This document shows, in pieces, positions 1 to 8,520 of a stretch of DNA of 33,676 nt (within the stretch, counting starts at the first letter, position 1; the number at the start of each line of letters is the position of its first letter). Both the position numbers and the translations under genes were made by a program. Under the pieces are notes generated by a model, which searched no databases, was not told the origin of the DNA, and saw only the letters and a program-made list of their open reading frames with translations. Source of the stretch: CAZQRW01 sp964596115 (GTDB lineage: Bacteria; Hydrothermota; UBA3072; B12-G15); assembly GCA_964596115.1 (NCBI GenBank), contig CAZQRW010000019.1, positions 1 through 33,676 on the forward strand. The letters run 5' to 3'.

Positions 1-81
1 TCTATATATTAAAGATGAGATACAACTCAAGGGATGTGGGAACAGGTAAGGTAATTTTGGTGAGGTAAAAAGAGAAAGGGT

Positions 82-110
82 GATTTGAAGGGTGATCAAA
101 TCTATTTTTT
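82..110 (+). terminator. weak hairpin plus T-run, possible terminator
   Basis: GATTTG (82-87) can pair with CAAATC (97-102) across a 9-base loop, and a run of six T follows at 105-110. The stem is short and AT-rich, so termination would be weak. It could end whatever transcript enters from the left. A direct repeat AAGGGTGAT (76-84 and 88-96) overlaps it. I see no gene in bases 1-200 on either strand. Confidence 0.25.
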
Positions 111-190
111 CCCTTGTAATTAACTTAATAAAGAATCTATTTATAATCGCACTCTGATAACTGCTTGATTTTCAAGAGCTTATATATCTA

Positions 191-239
191 AATTTTTTTA
201 AAAAAAATACTTGACAGGTATTGCCAAAAGTTGTAAACT
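191..239 (+). promoter_or_regulatory. dcw operon promoter (sigma70-type)
   Basis: A perfect -35 box TTGACA (211-216) and a -10 box TAAACT (234-239) are separated by exactly 17 bases. An A/T tract at 191-208 lies directly upstream of the -35 and resembles an UP element. Transcription would start near 246, about 20 bases before mraZ. It is the only clear promoter seen before the long co-oriented dcw run, so it probably drives the cluster, though internal promoters cannot be excluded. Confidence 0.75.
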
Positions 240-265
240 GTGGGTAAAAGTGGAGGATAGTGGGG
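240..265 (+). promoter_or_regulatory. MraZ operator: three 10-bp-spaced TGGRN boxes
   Basis: Three boxes occur at an exact 10-base period between the -10 box and the mraZ start: TGGGT (241-245), TGGAG (251-255) and TGGGG (261-265), each preceded by G. Known MraZ operators are direct repeats of TGGGN with 5-base spacers, which gives the same period. The boxes cover the predicted transcription start, and the middle box overlaps the ribosome site GGAGG (252-256). Binding should therefore block both RNA polymerase and possibly translation of mraZ. The autoregulatory role is inferred from the family. Confidence 0.72.
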
Positions 266-266
266 A

Positions 267-701
267 ATGAACTTTATTGGTCAGGCAGTACATAACATAG
301 ATCATAAGGGTAGGGTATTTGTCCCTGTAAAATTTAGAAAATTGTTATTACCAGAGGATAATCTTACGTTTATACTGACAAGAGGCCTTGAAAATTATCT
401 CCTGTTATTTCCTTTCACTATCTGGGAAAAATATGCAGGGAAAATGGCGTCCTTGCCCTATAGTAACAAGGATGTGAGAGACAAGCTGAGGTTGATAACC
501 CGTTCGGCTGAAGAGCTGACGATTGATTCACAGGGCAGAGTAATGCTCCCCAAGAATCTAATAGAGTACGGTGGAATAGAGAAGGATGTGATGTTCATCG
601 GAATGTTGGATAAGATAGAATTATGGAATCCTAAAATTTATGAGGAATTTGAGAAAACATCGGGAGAATTTACAGAGGGATTTGAAATATTAGGGATTTA
701 G
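267..701 (+). CDS. mraZ: MraZ transcriptional regulator of the dcw cluster
   Basis: MraZ is a ring-forming DNA-binding protein with two AbrB-like halves that represses its own dcw operon. The 144-residue product has the usual length and both DxxxR signature motifs: D12-H-K-G-R16 and D87-S-Q-G-R91, each followed by a V-x-x-P strand. The ATG at 267 is preceded by GGAGG at 252-256 and by the predicted promoter and three MraZ boxes. It is the first gene of the operon, with one base separating its stop from rsmH. Position, length and motifs agree, so the call is secure. Confidence 0.95.
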   Translation: MNFIGQAVHNIDHKGRVFVPVKFRKLLLPEDNLTFILTRGLENYLLLFPFTIWEKYAGKMASLPYSNKDVRDKLRLITRSAEELTIDSQGRVMLPKNLIEYGGIEKDVMFIGMLDKIELWNPKIYEEFEKTSGEFTEGFEILGI

Positions 702-702
702 T

Positions 703-1527
703 ATGCATAGACCTGTAATGGTGAATGAAGTGGTCAGGAATTTAAACCTGGAAAAGGGAGGTGTTTATATTGATTGCACACTTGGTACCGGTGGTCATTC
801 ATTAGAAATTATGAAAAATACTAATGGGATACTTATTGGTATGGACCTTGATTTAGAGCAGGTTAAAATAGCGAGGGATAGGATAAACGGCAAAGAGGGA
901 AGGTTTTTTCCTGTTGTTGCAAATTATAGGTATCTAAATAAACTAATAAAGGTAAAAGTGAATGGTATCCTGATTGATTCCGGGCTCTCTTCTTATCAGC
1001 TTGAAGATAAAGGTAGAGGGTTTTCATTTCGCTCGAACGGTCCTCTTGATATGAGATTCAGTCACTCTGGTATGACTGCCAAAGAAGTTATTGAGAAGAA
1101 ATCAACTGAGGAATTGGCAAGTATCCTCAGGAATTATGGTAATCTGAGGAGTGCATTTGGAATCGCTAAAATAATAAAAAAAGCTGACCCTGAAGACGTT
1201 GAATCTTTGGTTCATTTGCTCAGAAGGACCTTCAGAAAGGAAAAAGCCCACAAAGAGATTGCAAAGGTCTTCCAGGCACTCAGGATATATGTAAATAAGG
1301 AATTAGATAATCTCTCGGAGGTTATGAATGCAGCCTATAGTATCCTTTCGCCAGGTGGGAGACTTGTAATAATTATCTATCATTCGGGAGAAGGAAAGGT
1401 TGTAGTAAAGAGAGCGAGAGAGCTGGGAATAAAATTCGTATACAAGAAGTCTCTTAAGCCTACCAAAGAAGAATTTATGGAGAACCCCAGGTCAAGAAGT
1501 GCAAGGTTGAGGGTATTTGAGAAATGA
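703..1527 (+). CDS. rsmH: 16S rRNA m4C1402 methyltransferase RsmH (MraW)
   Basis: RsmH methylates N4 of C1402 in 16S rRNA using S-adenosylmethionine. The N-terminal HRPVMVNEVV, the SAM-binding D-C-T-L-G-T-G-G-H (residues 24-32), the LDMRF stretch and the C-terminal RSRSARLR are all family hallmarks. At 274 residues it is shorter than the usual 300-315. The conserved SFHSLEDR-type motif near residue 225 reads IYHSGEGK (H227 kept, LEDR altered), which is unusual. It follows mraZ by one base and overlaps the ftsL-like gene by 4 bases (ATGA). Function is likely conserved, but the altered motif leaves some doubt. Confidence 0.92.
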   Translation: MHRPVMVNEVVRNLNLEKGGVYIDCTLGTGGHSLEIMKNTNGILIGMDLDLEQVKIARDRINGKEGRFFPVVANYRYLNKLIKVKVNGILIDSGLSSYQLEDKGRGFSFRSNGPLDMRFSHSGMTAKEVIEKKSTEELASILRNYGNLRSAFGIAKIIKKADPEDVESLVHLLRRTFRKEKAHKEIAKVFQALRIYVNKELDNLSEVMNAAYSILSPGGRLVIIIYHSGEGKVVVKRARELGIKFVYKKSLKPTKEEFMENPRSRSARLRVFEK

Positions 1528-1796
1528 AATATATAAAAAGTATTTTCATTATTGTATTGATATCTCTTCCTCTTATTTTCCATGTCTGGAGAAAAAATCA
1601 ATATTTTAGTCTTAGCGCGAGGGTAACAAGATTAAGGGGGGATATTGCTAAGAGGGAGGAAGAAATAGCAAAAATACAGAAAGTCTACTATCAGGTAACG
1701 AGCCCAGTATATATAGAATCCCTTGCAGTCCTTATGGGTTTCAAGTACCCAAAGGAGAACGAAAAAATTATTCTAAGGATAAAAGATGCAAAGTAG
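1524..1796 (+). CDS. ftsL: FtsL-like divisome membrane protein
   Basis: This 90-residue protein has a short cytoplasmic start, one transmembrane segment at about residues 5-22, and then a charged stretch at about residues 30-60 that looks like a coiled coil. That is the topology of FtsL, which bridges FtsQ/FtsB and FtsW/FtsI in the divisome. FtsL sequences diverge strongly, so the call rests on size, topology and its standard position between rsmH and ftsI. It overlaps rsmH by 4 bases (ATGA) and ftsI by 11. Confidence 0.75.
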   Translation: MKYIKSIFIIVLISLPLIFHVWRKNQYFSLSARVTRLRGDIAKREEEIAKIQKVYYQVTSPVYIESLAVLMGFKYPKENEKIILRIKDAK

Positions 1797-3462
1797 ATTA
1801 AAGATAAGAAGGAAAATAATAAAGTTAATTTTTATCCTGGTCTGGATTGTTGCATTTATAAGGGTAACACAGCTCCAGGTAGTTAAAGGTGAAAGGTTCT
1901 ACAAAAGATATAATAGTAATAATTTTATAAGGACAATTATCCCAGCAAAAAGAGGAACTATTAAAGATAGGAATGGGAGAATTCTTGCCAGGGATGTTGA
2001 GGAATTCACACTTTATGCGGACAGAAGGATTATAAAAGACTATAGCAAAATAGGGAAATTACTTCAGAAAAAGGGTATAACTAGCAAAGACGATTTTGTG
2101 AGAAGGATGGAAAGCACAAAGTCGAAAATTGTAACAATTACCAGGGGATTGGATAACAATGAATATAATGAAATAAAGGATATAAAGGGATTGTTCGGCA
2201 CAAAGGGCTGGAGAAGATTTTACCCCAATGGTTACATCGCGAGAACAATTATTGGTGGCATTGATTACAATAGGAGAGGAATTTCAGGGATAGAGAAGAC
2301 CTTTGATAAGTATCTGAGAGGTAAAGATGGTTATGGCACATATATAGTGAACCTTAGGAATAAATTTAAGTATATTAAATATCCTAATAGAAAGGATTGC
2401 GATCCAATAAATGGCATGGACATTGTCTTAACTATTGATATGAATATTCAGTATATTTTAGATGATGTTCTGAGGAAAACGCTGAAAAAGACAAATGCAG
2501 ATCGAATCCTTGGTGTTGTAATGGATGGCGAAACCGGGGAGATCCTAGCCTCGGTCAATTTACCAGAATTAGGAGAGAATAAGGTATGGCAAAAGGACCT
2601 TCTTATTCAGTGGGCATTTGAACCCGGGTCTATTTTTAAGGTTGTTCCCGCATTAGCATATATAAAGGCAGGATATTCCCTTAATAAAATAGTTGAGTCT
2701 GGAAAAGGGAAAATAAAAGTTGGTAATAAAATATTTAAGGATTTGAAAAAACATCCCCCATATACATTTAGAGATGCACTGGCATTCTCAAGCAATGTAG
2801 GATTTGTGAAAATAGGAGAGATGGTAGGGGCAAAACAAATATACAATTACTCAAGACGATTAGGATTGGGTACGCTAACAGGTATATCAATTGATGGAGA
2901 GGTTGCTGGTGAGGGCCCAAAAAATTACTATAAAAACAAAGTGGATTTTGCTAACCTTTCATTTGGTCAGGGTATTCTTGTAACACCTTTGCAACTTATG
3001 GTTGCCTATCAATCTATAGGTAATAAAGGTATTATGATGAAACCATTAATCATTAAAAAAATTATCAATAGTGATGAAGAGGTCTATGTGGCAAAACAAA
3101 AGAAAATAAGGAGAGTAGTAGACAGTAGTTCTGATAGTGTATTAGTGGATTTGCTTCGAGAGGTAGTTAAAAAGGGAACTGGAAAAGAGGCATCGGTAAA
3201 TGAGGTTGACATTATTGGGAAAACTGGAACAGCACAACAATATGTAAATGAAAAATACAGTGATTACTATGTTTCTTCATTTATTGGAATCGTTGAACCT
3301 AATAGAATGCCATTAATAATCGGTATTTTTGTTGATAACCCAAAGAGATGGCATGAGGCAAGTATAGTTGCCTGTCCTTCATTTCGACGAATAGTGAAGA
3401 GAATTTTGAATCTTCCCGAATATAGAAGTAACTTTATAAAGGAGTTGGCTCGTGGAGATTGA
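1786..3462 (+). CDS. ftsI: division transpeptidase FtsI (class B PBP)
   Basis: This is a septal D,D-transpeptidase that cross-links peptidoglycan at the division site with FtsW. The product is 558 residues: a cytoplasmic basic tail, a transmembrane anchor at about residues 11-28, a dimerisation domain with the R-G-x-I-x-D-R-N-G motif near residue 56, and a transpeptidase domain. The three catalytic motifs are present: SxxK at S282-I-F-K285, SxN at S335-S-N337 and KTG at 479-481. No PASTA repeats are visible at the C-terminus. It overlaps the ftsL-like gene and murE by 11 bases each. The dcw location argues for the division paralogue rather than the elongation one. Confidence 0.95.
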   Translation: MQSRLKIRRKIIKLIFILVWIVAFIRVTQLQVVKGERFYKRYNSNNFIRTIIPAKRGTIKDRNGRILARDVEEFTLYADRRIIKDYSKIGKLLQKKGITSKDDFVRRMESTKSKIVTITRGLDNNEYNEIKDIKGLFGTKGWRRFYPNGYIARTIIGGIDYNRRGISGIEKTFDKYLRGKDGYGTYIVNLRNKFKYIKYPNRKDCDPINGMDIVLTIDMNIQYILDDVLRKTLKKTNADRILGVVMDGETGEILASVNLPELGENKVWQKDLLIQWAFEPGSIFKVVPALAYIKAGYSLNKIVESGKGKIKVGNKIFKDLKKHPPYTFRDALAFSSNVGFVKIGEMVGAKQIYNYSRRLGLGTLTGISIDGEVAGEGPKNYYKNKVDFANLSFGQGILVTPLQLMVAYQSIGNKGIMMKPLIIKKIINSDEEVYVAKQKKIRRVVDSSSDSVLVDLLREVVKKGTGKEASVNEVDIIGKTGTAQQYVNEKYSDYYVSSFIGIVEPNRMPLIIGIFVDNPKRWHEASIVACPSFRRIVKRILNLPEYRSNFIKELARGD

Positions 3463-4891
3463 TAGATTTTTAAGTGGTGTAGATATAATTGAAACGAAGG
3501 GTGAGTTGCCCCTTGAGATATACGGAATCTCAGATAATTCAAGGGAGATAGGTGAAGGTTACTGTTTTGTTGCTTTAGAGGGAGAGATACACGACGGGCA
3601 TAATTTTATAAATGAGGCTGTAAAGAATGGTGCTTCTCTTGTCGTTTCTGAAAAAGAAGTTAATTTTAAGCCAAATATTCTTGTCCCGGATGGAAGATTT
3701 GCGCTATCGATATTGGCTTCAAATTTTTACGGACATCCAGATGAAAACATGAAGGTTATTGGAATTACTGGAACAAATGGCAAAACGACCACTGCTTTTC
3801 TTTTAAGGGGTATATATAAAAATTCTCTTCTTTGCAGTACAATTTACTATGAATTTGGAAATAAAAAAATTAATGTACCAAACACCACGGCAAATCCGAT
3901 TCTCCTTGCCAAAATAATGAGAGATTCCTCTCATATGGGTGTAGATACTGTAATTATGGAGGTTTCTTCGCACTCACTTGCTCAACATAGGGTAGACGGC
4001 ATTAGGTTTAATTATGCGGTTTTCACGAATCTTACAAGGGAACACCTTGAATACCATAAAGACATTTTTCATTATAGAGAATCTAAGGGGAGGCTTTTTG
4101 GTCTGCTGAAAGATGGAGGTTATAGCATCATAAATCAAGATGACCCCAATGCACCGTACTTTATTGAGAGAACAAATAATCATGTTATTACCTATGGATT
4201 TAATGGTGGAAATATAAGGGGAAGAATTATTAATTCAAGTTTAGAAGGTTTAAAGCTACTGGTTAAGGGGATGGGTAGGAGTATAGAGATTGAAACACCT
4301 CTCATTGGAAGCCACAATGGCTTCAACATTCTTGCAGCTGTTACTTTGGCAATAGTTGATAACATTAGCGATGATACAATAGTAGATGGAATAAAGAATG
4401 TGAAAATAGTAGAGGGAAGAATGGAAAGGATAAGACAAGGGCAACCTTTTGACATTTTTATTGATTATGCACATTCTCCAGATAGCGTTGCGAAAGCCCT
4501 ATCTTCAGTAAAAGAGTTCGTTAACGGCAGAATTATTGTAGTCTTTGGTGCAGGAGGAAACAGGGATATAGGGAAAAGAGAACTTATGGGTAGGGCAGCT
4601 GATGAACTTGCTGATAGAATAATTGTTACGAGTGACAATCCGAGAAAGGAAGATGCCCTTGAAATTGCTAAGATGGTTGCATCAGGTATCAGGTCCAAAA
4701 AATACGATATTATAATTGATAGAGAAAAGGCAATAAGGGAAGCGATTAGTATTGTGAAGCCAGGAGATGTAATAATGATATTGGGTAAGGGGCATGAAGA
4801 TTATCAAATTATTGGCGATAGGAAAATACATTTTAATGATAAAGAAGTTGTGATGAAGATCTTGAAGGAATTAAAATATGAAAATAAATGA
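3452..4891 (+). CDS. murE: UDP-MurNAc-tripeptide synthetase MurE (meso-DAP type)
   Basis: MurE adds the third residue to UDP-MurNAc-L-Ala-D-Glu in the cytoplasm. The 479-residue product has the ATP loop G-T-N-G-K-T-T near residue 109, a central domain with the HSL and TREHLEYH motifs, and a C-terminal ligase domain. The amino-acid selecting motif reads DNPR (in TSDNPRKED), the form known for meso-diaminopimelate enzymes rather than lysine enzymes. The likely start is GTG at 3452, with AAGGAG upstream inside ftsI; it overlaps ftsI by 11 bases and murF by 14. The substrate assignment follows from the motif. Confidence 0.95.
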   Translation: MEIDRFLSGVDIIETKGELPLEIYGISDNSREIGEGYCFVALEGEIHDGHNFINEAVKNGASLVVSEKEVNFKPNILVPDGRFALSILASNFYGHPDENMKVIGITGTNGKTTTAFLLRGIYKNSLLCSTIYYEFGNKKINVPNTTANPILLAKIMRDSSHMGVDTVIMEVSSHSLAQHRVDGIRFNYAVFTNLTREHLEYHKDIFHYRESKGRLFGLLKDGGYSIINQDDPNAPYFIERTNNHVITYGFNGGNIRGRIINSSLEGLKLLVKGMGRSIEIETPLIGSHNGFNILAAVTLAIVDNISDDTIVDGIKNVKIVEGRMERIRQGQPFDIFIDYAHSPDSVAKALSSVKEFVNGRIIVVFGAGGNRDIGKRELMGRAADELADRIIVTSDNPRKEDALEIAKMVASGIRSKKYDIIIDREKAIREAISIVKPGDVIMILGKGHEDYQIIGDRKIHFNDKEVVMKILKELKYENK

Positions 4892-6194
4892 TATAATTGG
4901 TGTCTTAAAAGGTAAAGTTATAAATATTGAACCAAGAGAAATTTCTGGTGTGTCTATAGATACGAGAACTATTAAAAGTGGTAATATCTTTTTTGCCTTG
5001 CGGGGACCACATTTTGATGGGCATAATTTTGTGAAGGAAGCCTTTAAAAAGGGTGCATCTTTCTCGGTAGTTGAGCATTATGTTACAGGGAAGAACGAAA
5101 TTATTGTTTCAGATCCATTATATGCATTAGGACAGCTTGCAAGATACCATAGGCAATCAATTAAGGGAAAAATTATAGGGATAACCGGATCAGTGGGTAA
5201 GACGACCACAAAAGAATTTCTTGCAAGTATTTTGTCCAGAAACCACTTGAGTATAAAAAGTGAAAAAAATTATAATAACCTCATAGGTGTGCCTCTCTCC
5301 TTGCTTAAGGCTAAGGATGAAGAGTTTGTAGTAATAGAAATGGGAAGTAATAAAAAGGGAGAAATAGATAGACTTTCTTATATTGTAGAACCAGACATAG
5401 GTATAATAACCGAAATTTCTGCAGTACATACAGAATTCTTGGGTGACATAAGAGGTGTATTTGAGGAAAAAAAATCAATGCTGGAATATCTGAGAGGGGA
5501 ATTGATAGTTAATGGAGATAATTCTTTTCTTAATGCCCTGAAATATAAGAATAAAACAACAATTGGATTTAGAAAAAACAATGATTTCATTGTAAGTATT
5601 GTAGGGATGGATGAGGGGGAGTCTATTTTTTCCATAAATGGAGAGGTATATAAAATCTCTATTCCAGGAAAGGGTTCCATAGTTAATGCTGCAATTTCAG
5701 CAGTAACTGCAATTAAATTGGGAATTGGTAATGAAGACATAAGAATTGGTTTGTATGAAACGAAGGGACCACCTCACAGAATGGAGATGGTTACCATTGA
5801 TGGTGTCCAATTTATCGATGATACCTATAACGCAAATCCTCTGGCAATGAAGAATGCCATTGATTTTCTCGCAGGGAGGACAGGTAAGAAATTGGCAATT
5901 TTAGGTGATATGCTGGAGTTAGGTGATGAAGCAAACGATTTTCACAGAGAGATAGGGAAGTATCTTAGAGGAAAAGTAGATCAAATTTTTGTAGTTGGGG
6001 AGAAGGCGAAATTCTATATTGAAGGTTTTGAAGGTGGTATAATATATAAAGACGTATCAGAAATTATAAGTGCTATTGTAAATGACTTTAAATACTGGGA
6101 GTGGATTCTTGTTAAAGGCTCCAGGAAATTAGAACTAGATAGAATAATTTCAACAATCTGGGAGAAGGAATGCTCTACTACCTCTATAACTTAA
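4878..6194 (+). CDS. murF: UDP-MurNAc-tripeptide D-Ala-D-Ala ligase MurF
   Basis: MurF joins D-Ala-D-Ala to the UDP-MurNAc-tripeptide to give the pentapeptide. The 438-residue product has the ATP-binding G-S-V-G-K-T-T loop, the family motif DDTYNANP and the ILGDMLELG stretch in the C-terminal domain. It starts at ATG 4878 inside the end of murE (14-base overlap) and overlaps mraY by 25 bases. Its place between murE and mraY is the standard dcw order. Nothing odd was seen in the motifs. Confidence 0.95.
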   Translation: MKINDIIGVLKGKVINIEPREISGVSIDTRTIKSGNIFFALRGPHFDGHNFVKEAFKKGASFSVVEHYVTGKNEIIVSDPLYALGQLARYHRQSIKGKIIGITGSVGKTTTKEFLASILSRNHLSIKSEKNYNNLIGVPLSLLKAKDEEFVVIEMGSNKKGEIDRLSYIVEPDIGIITEISAVHTEFLGDIRGVFEEKKSMLEYLRGELIVNGDNSFLNALKYKNKTTIGFRKNNDFIVSIVGMDEGESIFSINGEVYKISIPGKGSIVNAAISAVTAIKLGIGNEDIRIGLYETKGPPHRMEMVTIDGVQFIDDTYNANPLAMKNAIDFLAGRTGKKLAILGDMLELGDEANDFHREIGKYLRGKVDQIFVVGEKAKFYIEGFEGGIIYKDVSEIISAIVNDFKYWEWILVKGSRKLELDRIISTIWEKECSTTSIT

Positions 6195-7246
6195 AGGAAC
6201 ATTTTTTCATTTTTAATGTCTTGAGGTATATTACCTTCAGGGCTGCCTATGCTTCTATTACATCTTTGTTAATAACATTTTTCTTTGGACGAAAATTCAT
6301 AAATTATTTAAAGAGGAAGAAATTTTCTGAAAGAATCTCCCCCTTCTTGAAAGAAACCCACAGTAATAAAGAAGGGACACCTTCATTTGGAGGCATTATT
6401 CTTTTAGTGTCAGTTATTATATCTGTGCTTCTCTGGTCGGATTTGAACAATAGATTTATACGATATATGCTTTTTGTAACTATTTTTATGGGTGGTTTGG
6501 GGATATGGGATGATTATAGGAAATATGTTAAAGGAGAGGGATTAAGGCCTTTCTTAAAGATATTAATGCAGGCAATTCCCTGTGTAATAATTGGTACGTT
6601 ACTTCTTATCTATCCTGTAAAAGAAGGCTATACTACACTTACCAGTGTATTGTTTTTCAAAAACACATTTATAAATCTTGGATGGTTTTATCTTCCCTTT
6701 ATAATTTTAGTCGTTGTTGCCACCAGTAATTCAGTAAACCTCTCTGATGGTCTCGATGGGCTTGCAATTGGCCTTTCCAGTATTATTGCAGTGGCATTTG
6801 TCGTAATAACATATATTGCGGGTAATATAAAAATTAGCAATTATTTGAACATCCTGTATATTGAGGGGTCGGGTGAGCTTGCAGTTTATTTGGCTGCCTT
6901 TCTTGGTTCAGCAATAGGCTTTTTGTGGTTCAATTCGTTTCCAGCAGAGATATTTATGGGCGATACGGGTTCACTTATGATCGGGGGCATTTTAGGGATG
7001 ACCAGTGTACTTGTAAAGCAAGAGATACTTTTTTTCATTGTATCAGGGGTTTTTGTTATTGAAGCCTTATCGGTTATTTTGCAGGTTTTTACATTTAAGA
7101 CAAGAAAAAAGAGGCTGTTTTTAATGGCACCCATACATCACCATTTCCAGAAAAGAGGATGGTCTGAGCCAAAGGTTGTGATACGATTCTGGATTCTCGG
7201 AATACTTTTTGCCCTGTTAGGACTGAGTACATTGAAGATAAGATGA
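6170..7246 (+). CDS. mraY: phospho-MurNAc-pentapeptide translocase MraY
   Basis: MraY transfers phospho-MurNAc-pentapeptide to undecaprenyl phosphate, forming lipid I in the inner membrane. The 358-residue protein has about ten hydrophobic segments and the family motifs: GTPSFGG, GIWDDYRK (the DD pair), NSVNLSDGLDGLA, FMGDTGSL and PIHHHFQKRGW. The HHH signature separates it from the WecA-like paralogue at 21526. Its ATG at 6170 lies 25 bases inside murF. It overlaps murD by 4 bases (ATGA). Confidence 0.96.
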   Translation: MLYYLYNLKEHFFIFNVLRYITFRAAYASITSLLITFFFGRKFINYLKRKKFSERISPFLKETHSNKEGTPSFGGIILLVSVIISVLLWSDLNNRFIRYMLFVTIFMGGLGIWDDYRKYVKGEGLRPFLKILMQAIPCVIIGTLLLIYPVKEGYTTLTSVLFFKNTFINLGWFYLPFIILVVVATSNSVNLSDGLDGLAIGLSSIIAVAFVVITYIAGNIKISNYLNILYIEGSGELAVYLAAFLGSAIGFLWFNSFPAEIFMGDTGSLMIGGILGMTSVLVKQEILFFIVSGVFVIEALSVILQVFTFKTRKKRLFLMAPIHHHFQKRGWSEPKVVIRFWILGILFALLGLSTLKIR

Positions 7247-8520
7247 AGATAGGAATTTTGGGTTTTGGCAGGAGTGGAAAAGCAGTAGCTAAATTAGCTA
7301 TAGAGAAGGGGTATAATATTTTTGTAAGTGAAATAAATCCTAAAATTGAAATACCATATCCGAATGAGAAGGGAAAGCATTCTGAAAAATTACTTGATGT
7401 GGATTTGGTTGTTGTAAGTCCTGGTGTAAGGGATAATGACATCATAAAAAAAGCCAGAGAGAAAAATATTCCAGTGATAGGCGAGATGGAGTTTGCCTCG
7501 AGATTTTTAAAGGGAAAAATAGTGGCTATAACTGGCACAAATGGCAAAACTACAACTGTTGGGATGGTATATAACATTCTGAAGAAATTCGGAGTTGAAG
7601 TTTTTTATGGAGGAAATATATTACCAGGTGTTCCATTAAGCGAAATTGCAACGAAAACCTCAAATGATTCTGTTGTTGTAGTTGAAGTCAGTTCTTTTCA
7701 GCTTGAAAGGATTGATAAATTTCATCCACAAATAGCTGTGATTACGAATGTCACTCCTGACCATATGGACAGATACAGTAGTTTCGAATCATACCTAAAT
7801 GCAAAGTTGAGACTATTTATCAACCAAACATTCGAAGATACTGCGATTATTAATATGGACTGCCTTATTTTGAGAGATATTCCAATATCATCAAAAATTC
7901 AATATTTTTCCACCAATTCACAGAGTGATATGTACCTAAGTGGTGATGCTGTTCTGGATCGAGATGGGAACGAAGTCTTTAAAAAAGAGGATATTTCTCT
8001 CATAGGGGATTTTTTTGTAGAGGATGCAATGGCTGCCGCCCTTGTATGTAAATTAATTGGGGTTGATTATAACCACATTAGAGATGGTTTAAGGAGCTTT
8101 AGAGGTATCCCGCATAGGATGGAGGTAGTTAAAAAATTCCCATTAATCATAAATAATTCAATGTGTACAAATCCTGCCGCTTTCACGAAATCCATAAGTA
8201 ATGTTAAAGGAGCAGTGGTAATAGCAGGGGGTAGAATGAAGGGGCTTAATATCAAGGAGATCGCCTCTGCTATAAAAAAATTTGCAGGATTTGTGATACT
8301 TATTGGAGAATCGAGAGAACAAATAAGTAAAGAATTGAGAGATATAGGATATTTAGATTTTAGACTTGCAGATACCCTTGAAGAGGCTGTAAAGGTTTCC
8401 AGAGAGCTTACTCCAAAAATTTTAATACTCTCTCCTGGAGGAGCCAGTCAGGATATGTTTCGTGATTTCACAGAGAGAGGGGAGTTATTTAAAAAATTTG
8501 TGGAGAAATATTATGGGTAA
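7243..8520 (+). CDS. murD: UDP-MurNAc-L-Ala:D-Glu ligase MurD (altered substrate loop)
   Basis: MurD adds D-glutamate to UDP-MurNAc-L-Ala. The 425-residue product has an N-terminal Rossmann-like start (ILGFGRSGKA), the ATP loop G-T-N-G-K-T-T, the VTPDHMDR motif, a likely carbamylated lysine in LNAKLRLF and the C-terminal DMFRDFTERG. Two normally conserved spots differ: the NDSKATN motif reads NNSMCTN (304-310), so the lysine matching E. coli K319 is Met307, and GGxDKG reads GGRMKG with K333 kept. The threonine of the first motif and the serine of LSPGGAS are kept. It overlaps mraY by 4 bases and ftsW by 8. Confidence 0.9.
   Translation: MKIGILGFGRSGKAVAKLAIEKGYNIFVSEINPKIEIPYPNEKGKHSEKLLDVDLVVVSPGVRDNDIIKKAREKNIPVIGEMEFASRFLKGKIVAITGTNGKTTTVGMVYNILKKFGVEVFYGGNILPGVPLSEIATKTSNDSVVVVEVSSFQLERIDKFHPQIAVITNVTPDHMDRYSSFESYLNAKLRLFINQTFEDTAIINMDCLILRDIPISSKIQYFSTNSQSDMYLSGDAVLDRDGNEVFKKEDISLIGDFFVEDAMAAALVCKLIGVDYNHIRDGLRSFRGIPHRMEVVKKFPLIINNSMCTNPAAFTKSISNVKGAVVIAGGRMKGLNIKEIASAIKKFAGFVILIGESREQISKELRDIGYLDFRLADTLEEAVKVSRELTPKILILSPGGASQDMFRDFTERGELFKKFVEKYYG

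Noticed and set aside
76..96. Start of a repeat array or CRISPR from the AAGGGTGAT direct repeat
   Set aside because: Only two copies, 12 bases apart, with no further units. No CRISPR-like array was seen anywhere in the window.
1..200. Tail of an upstream coding gene or a structured RNA
   Set aside because: No open frame with a convincing end on either strand, and no recognised tRNA, tmRNA, SRP or RNase P signature. Only a weak hairpin with T-run is present.
7095..7577. 160-residue minus-strand frame across the mraY/murD junction
   Set aside because: It is antisense to two firmly identified genes and shows no motif of its own.
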